DNA of 64,000 nucleotides from Salinarimonas sp052380005 (GTDB lineage: Bacteria; Pseudomonadota; Alphaproteobacteria; Rhizobiales; Beijerinckiaceae), in the NCBI GenBank assembly GCA_052380005.1, contig JBQTCJ010000010.1; one strand, written 5' to 3'. The position numbers were made by a program, and so were the translations under genes. The notes under the pieces were generated by a model. It did not search any database and was not told where the DNA came from. It saw nothing but the letters and a program-made list of their open reading frames with translations. This document shows positions 61,511 to 64,000 of this stretch, one piece after another (positions within the stretch are counted from its first letter, which is position 1; the number at the start of each line of letters is the position of its first letter).

Positions 61511-62200
61511 ATGCTCACGCGCCGCTCCTTCCTGAGCGCGGCCGCGGCGACCGCCGCCGTCGTTCCCTCCCTTCCCGCGCTCGCCCAGACCGCCGGCTGG
61601 TATTCCGGCTACATGCCCGACGAGCCCTACGACATCCCCTTCGTCGACCCCCGCCTGATGCCGGCGCACCTGCGCCTCACGCAGGTCGCCTACGAGGGCG
61701 AGGAGCGTCCCGGCACGATCATCGTCGACACGGCGGACAAGCACCTCTACCTCGTGCGCGACGGCGGGACGGCCTGGCGATACGGCATCGGCGTCGGGCG
61801 CGAGGGGTTCTCGTGGTCGGGCACGGCCCGGGTCGGCCGCAAGGCGCGCTGGCCGGGCTGGACGCCCCCCGCCGAGATGCGCCGGCGCCAGCCGGAGCTG
61901 CCGCGCCACATGGAGGGCGGGCTCGACAACCCGCTCGGCGCCCGCGCGCTCTACCTCTACGAAGGCGGCCGCGACACGCTCTATCGGATCCACGGCACGA
62001 ACGAGCCCTGGTCCATCGGGCAGGCGGTGTCCTCCGGCTGCATTCGCATGCTCAACCAGGATGCGCTGCACCTCTACGAGCGCGCCGAGATCGGCGCCAC
62101 CGTGAAGGTGAAGCAGAACGCCGGCGGCTTCTACGCCATGGCGCCGGAGCCCGTGGCGCCCGCGCCGTCGCGGCGAGCGCTGTTCACGAGCCTGTTCTGA
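61511..62200 (+). CDS. L,D-transpeptidase (YkuD family)
   Basis: A 229-residue periplasmic enzyme. An N-terminal RRSFL sequence and hydrophobic stretch resemble a Tat signal (RR-x-F-L; cleavage near ALAQT). The catalytic motif HGTNEPWSIGQAVSSGCIRM contains the His and the nucleophilic Cys. YkuD enzymes form 3-3 peptidoglycan cross-links or attach lipoproteins or outer-membrane proteins to the wall. It converges on the curli-like csgB-type gene and shares its terminator hairpin. Confidence 0.9.
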   Translation: MLTRRSFLSAAAATAAVVPSLPALAQTAGWYSGYMPDEPYDIPFVDPRLMPAHLRLTQVAYEGEERPGTIIVDTADKHLYLVRDGGTAWRYGIGVGREGFSWSGTARVGRKARWPGWTPPAEMRRRQPELPRHMEGGLDNPLGARALYLYEGGRDTLYRIHGTNEPWSIGQAVSSGCIRMLNQDALHLYERAEIGATVKVKQNAGGFYAMAPEPVAPAPSRRALFTSLF

Positions 62201-62220
62201 CGGGGCCTTCCCGTCAGAAC
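62194..62220. terminator. Perfect 11-bp hairpin overlapping both convergent stop codons
   Basis: GTTCTGACGGG and CCCGTCAGAAC form a perfect 11-base-pair stem with a 5-base loop (GCCTT). The TGA of the L,D-transpeptidase gene and the stop of the leftward curlin gene lie inside the stem arms. There is no T-run. It is symmetrical and fits a bidirectional terminator. Confidence 0.75.
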
Positions 62221-62630
62221 CCGAACTGCACCGTCACCCCGCTGCGCCCGACGCCGTGCTGGCGCACGGCGGCGCGGGCGCCGCGGCCGAACTGGAACAG
62301 GCCGTAGCTGTTGCCCGCGCCGCTCTGCTCGAGCGTGCCGACGTGCCCGTCGCCCTGCTGGTGGACGATGCCGAGATGGCCCCGCCCGTGCTGAAGGAGG
62401 CCGGCCGCGTTGTCGCGGCCGCGCTGGGTGATGCGGCCGTTCGCGTCGATGTCCGCGGCGATGCCGTAGATCGCGAGCCCCGCGGCGAGGAGCCGGCCGG
62501 CGTCCCCCTGCGGATTGGCGGTGATGCTGAGCGCCCCTTCGGCGAGAGCCGGGCCGCCGGCGAGGGCGGCGGCGAGGAAGCCCGCGGCGGCGAGCGTGCG
62601 GCGGGTGCGGGTGATGGGCGTGCGGGTCAT
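62214..62630 (-). CDS. Curlin-repeat protein (CsgB-like minor subunit)
   Basis: A 138-residue secreted protein with a Sec signal peptide (cleavage near ALAEG). The mature C-terminal ~75 residues carry curlin-type repeats: ITQRGRDNAAGLLQHGRG, VHQQGDGHVGTLEQSG and NSYGLFQFGRG, each with Q-x-G-x4-A/G spacing. It is third in a leftward set csgA-like, csgH-like, csgB-like, and is probably the nucleator or a second subunit of a functional amyloid. Its stop lies in the shared hairpin with the transpeptidase gene. Confidence 0.78.
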   Translation of the reverse strand: MTRTPITRTRRTLAAAGFLAAALAGGPALAEGALSITANPQGDAGRLLAAGLAIYGIAADIDANGRITQRGRDNAAGLLQHGRGHLGIVHQQGDGHVGTLEQSGAGNSYGLFQFGRGARAAVRQHGVGRSGVTVQFGF

Positions 62631-62668
62631 CGTGTCGTCTCCGTCTCTTCGAGGGTGAAGCGGGATCG

Positions 62669-63064
62669 TCAGCCGCGCGGAGCCACAGCGCGGCAGGCGG
62701 CGCGCCGGCCGTCGGCGTCGATCTCGAGGCGCGCCTCGAAGCGTGCGGACGAGGCCAGCGACACCTGCCCGAGCCGCGCCGTCTCCCCGGCGGCGAGCGT
62801 GAAGCCGCCGCCCTGGGCGATGTCGCTGCGGCTCCCCGAGCCGCGGCCCTCGACCACGAAGTCGTAGTCGCCCCGGGTGGCGCGGCTCGCGCGCACGACG
62901 GGCTCGAGCACCAGGAGCCCGCCGGCGCGGCTCGTGCGGATCTCGCAGGTGAGGTTGGCTGGCGTCTCGTCGGCGGCGTTGGCGCCGAGCGAGGCGGCGA
63001 GGGGGCCGAGCGCGCTGAGCGCCACGGCCGCGGCGGCGGCGATCTTGGAGGCGATCGAGGTCAT
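62669..63064 (-). CDS. CsgH-like curli chaperone
   Basis: A 131-residue secreted protein with a signal peptide (cleavage after NAA, before DETPANLTC). The mature ~105 residues form a small beta-sandwich: CEIRTSRAGGLLVLEPVVRA, GDYDFVVEGRGSGSRSDIAQ, then FTLAAGETARLG and FEARLEIDADG. In alphaproteobacteria CsgH is a chaperone that stops CsgA from aggregating early. Its place between two curlin genes supports the assignment. The ATG at 63064 directly precedes the signal peptide. Confidence 0.8.
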   Translation of the reverse strand: MTSIASKIAAAAAVALSALGPLAASLGANAADETPANLTCEIRTSRAGGLLVLEPVVRASRATRGDYDFVVEGRGSGSRSDIAQGGGFTLAAGETARLGQVSLASSARFEARLEIDADGRRAACRAVAPRG

Positions 63065-63090
63065 GGCGGGTCTCCTCTCGATGCGGGGGA

Positions 63091-63528
63091 TCAATCGCAG
63101 GTCTGGACGAAGGCGGAGACGTTGCCGCGGCCGTTCTGCACGACCTCGCCCGAGCAGCCGCGACCGACCTGCACGCCGGCGGCGATGTTGCCGTTGCCGT
63201 CCTGGGTCACGACGATGGAATGGTCGTCGCCGAACTGGCCGATGCCGGCGGCGTTGTCGCGCCCGCGCTGCCACGTGTCGGCATGGTTGCGCGAGCCGTC
63301 CTGACCGATGGCGGCGGTGTTGCGGCGGCCGTGCTGCCGGGCGATCGCATCGTTGAGCCGACCCTGCTGGAACGTGCCGACGCGGTTGCGCCAGCCGGTC
63401 TGCTCGCCGCCCACGGCGTGGCCCCAGCCGTACTGGCGGATGGTGATCTCGTTCGCGGAGGCGGGCAGGGCGGTCGCGGTCGCCAGGGCGACGAGGGCGA
63501 CGGCGATGGTCTTGCGGGGGGTGAGCAT
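63091..63528 (-). CDS. Curlin-repeat protein (CsgA-like major subunit)
   Basis: A 145-residue secreted protein. A signal peptide (cleavage near ASANE) is followed by at least five curlin-type repeats with Q-x-G-x4-N/A-x-A-x-x-x-Q: examples are GTFQQGRLNDAIARQHGR, AAIGQDGSRNHADTWQRG and IVVTQDGNGNIAAGVQ. Two Cys near the C-terminus (GRGCSG and QTCD) may form a disulfide. It is first in the csgA-csgH-csgB-like group and the likely major amyloid subunit. The export genes csgG, csgE and csgF are not in the window. Confidence 0.82.
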   Translation of the reverse strand: MLTPRKTIAVALVALATATALPASANEITIRQYGWGHAVGGEQTGWRNRVGTFQQGRLNDAIARQHGRRNTAAIGQDGSRNHADTWQRGRDNAAGIGQFGDDHSIVVTQDGNGNIAAGVQVGRGCSGEVVQNGRGNVSAFVQTCD

Positions 63529-63823
63529 GGTGCGGGTCTCCTCCGTTGCGGAACCGCCGTTCGTTCGGCGTGTCTCCGGTGTAGAGGGGCTCGGCGGAAC
63601 GCGGCTTGAACCGCGCGTTCAGCGGGGATTCAGCCGGCGCCGGCGTGGACGTTGGGGGCATGCTTCCAGGGATTGCGTTATGGTCGGCGCGCGGCCTTCA
63701 TTGCGCACGGGCGCGTTGAGCTTTTTCGCAGTCTCGGCCGAGTCGAACCCGTCTAGGGAGACCTTCGGGAGATGCGCGTCTGATTCGCGGATCTCGAGTT
63801 CGAGCATTCTCCGGGTTCATGCC
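63529..63823. promoter_or_regulatory. 295-base divergent intergenic region between csgA-like and a Gly-rich secreted gene
   Basis: No gene is supported. It must carry the promoters of the curli-like group (leftward) and of the Gly-rich gene (rightward). A GGAGGAGACC-like ribosome-binding site of the csgA-like gene is seen at 63537-63545 (reverse strand). No operator was fixed. Confidence 0.4.
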
Positions 63824-64000
63824 ATGCTGTATTGCGGTCCGTCGTCGTCGTTGCTCATCGGCGTCTCGCTCGCCGCCCTGCTTCTCTGGCAGCCGACCGC
63901 ACATGGGCAGGTGGTCGGTGCCCCCGGGGGCAACGGTCAGAACGGCGTGGCACCGACTGCGGTGGGCGCTGGCGGCGCGGGCGGTGCGGCCGGCGACGCC
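63824..64000 (+). CDS. Secreted Gly-rich protein, N-terminal fragment (cut by window edge)
   Basis: The first 59 codons of a gene that runs off the right edge. It starts with a signal peptide (MLYCGPSSSLLIGVSLAALL, ending near AHGQ) and continues into a Gly/Ala-rich low-complexity stretch (VVGAPGGNGQNGVAPT, then AGGAGGAAGD). Such starts are typical of large secreted or autotransporter-like Gly-rich proteins, but nothing more can be said from the fragment. It diverges from the curli-like set. Confidence 0.65.
   Translation, partial: MLYCGPSSSLLIGVSLAALLLWQPTAHGQVVGAPGGNGQNGVAPTAVGAGGAGGAAGDA

Noticed and set aside
63619..63904. Short leftward open frames near the right edge
   Set aside because: They are antisense to the signal-peptide-bearing Gly-rich gene and lack any domain.

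Overview
The window is 64 kb of very GC-rich, densely packed DNA from an alphaproteobacterium. I place it in the Hyphomicrobiales (Rhizobiales), in the style of Methylobacteriaceae or Salinarimonadaceae. The placement rests on a ChpT phosphotransferase (CckA-ChpT-CtrA relay), an EipA/DUF1134 envelope protein, an alphaproteobacterial-type CsgH and the codon bias. It is an inference; no rRNA gene is present. Two tRNA genes are visible: tRNA-Glu(CTC) and tRNA-Ser(GCT).

Layout. 0-2 kb: chpT, an M23 peptidase and the start of cheA, all reading leftward. 2-6.6 kb: a YHS-domain protein, EipA, a coiled-coil membrane protein, a DUF6314 protein, and two c-type cytochromes. 6.8-15.9 kb: a leftward glycan operon of eight genes (two epimerases, a B12-binding radical SAM protein, a GT4-like glycosyltransferase, three CgeB-like glycosyltransferases and a UDP-xylose synthase). 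The first seven are coupled by 1-4 base overlaps. 16-18 kb: a small protein, rluD and tRNA-Glu. 17.8-21.9 kb: a LysR regulator divergent from two tandem paralogous 2OG-Fe(II) oxygenases and an MFS transporter, which looks like a small uncharacterised pathway. 22-24.4 kb: a CtaG-like protein, folP and a folB-folK fusion. 24.5-28.7 kb: a complete glycerol-phosphate/sugar-type ABC importer, followed by a REP-like inverted repeat, a LOG-like protein and a DeoR regulator.

30.5-39.9 kb: amn, trmO, a large GAF-PAS-GGDEF-EAL protein, an EF-G paralogue lacking the catalytic His, and an AlkZ/YcaQ-type DNA glycosylase. 40-48.8 kb: an SLC13-type transporter, a bifunctional salicylyl-CoA 5-hydroxylase/oxidoreductase preceded by a 32-nt near-perfect palindrome, an orphan LivH-like permease with a lipoprotein-like N-terminus, an M20 peptidase and unknown proteins. 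48.7-56.4 kb: a type I secretion locus (PrtD-like ABC, HlyD-like adaptor) with two unusual putative substrates. One has five diverged repeats; the other is built of Gln-Gly and Asn-Gly runs. A stand-alone IS1595-type zinc-ribbon gene lies beside it. 57-59 kb: a P450 coupled to a histone-deacetylase-like amidohydrolase. 59-64 kb: a lipoprotein, a DUF3072 protein, a glutamine amidotransferase (TrpG/PabA), an L,D-transpeptidase, a curli-like csgA-csgH-csgB set, and the start of a Gly-rich secreted protein.

The most interesting uncharacterised systems are the type I secretion locus with its repeat substrate, the tandem oxygenase/MFS cluster, and the B12-radical-SAM glycan operon. No CRISPR array, prophage or complete insertion sequence was seen.
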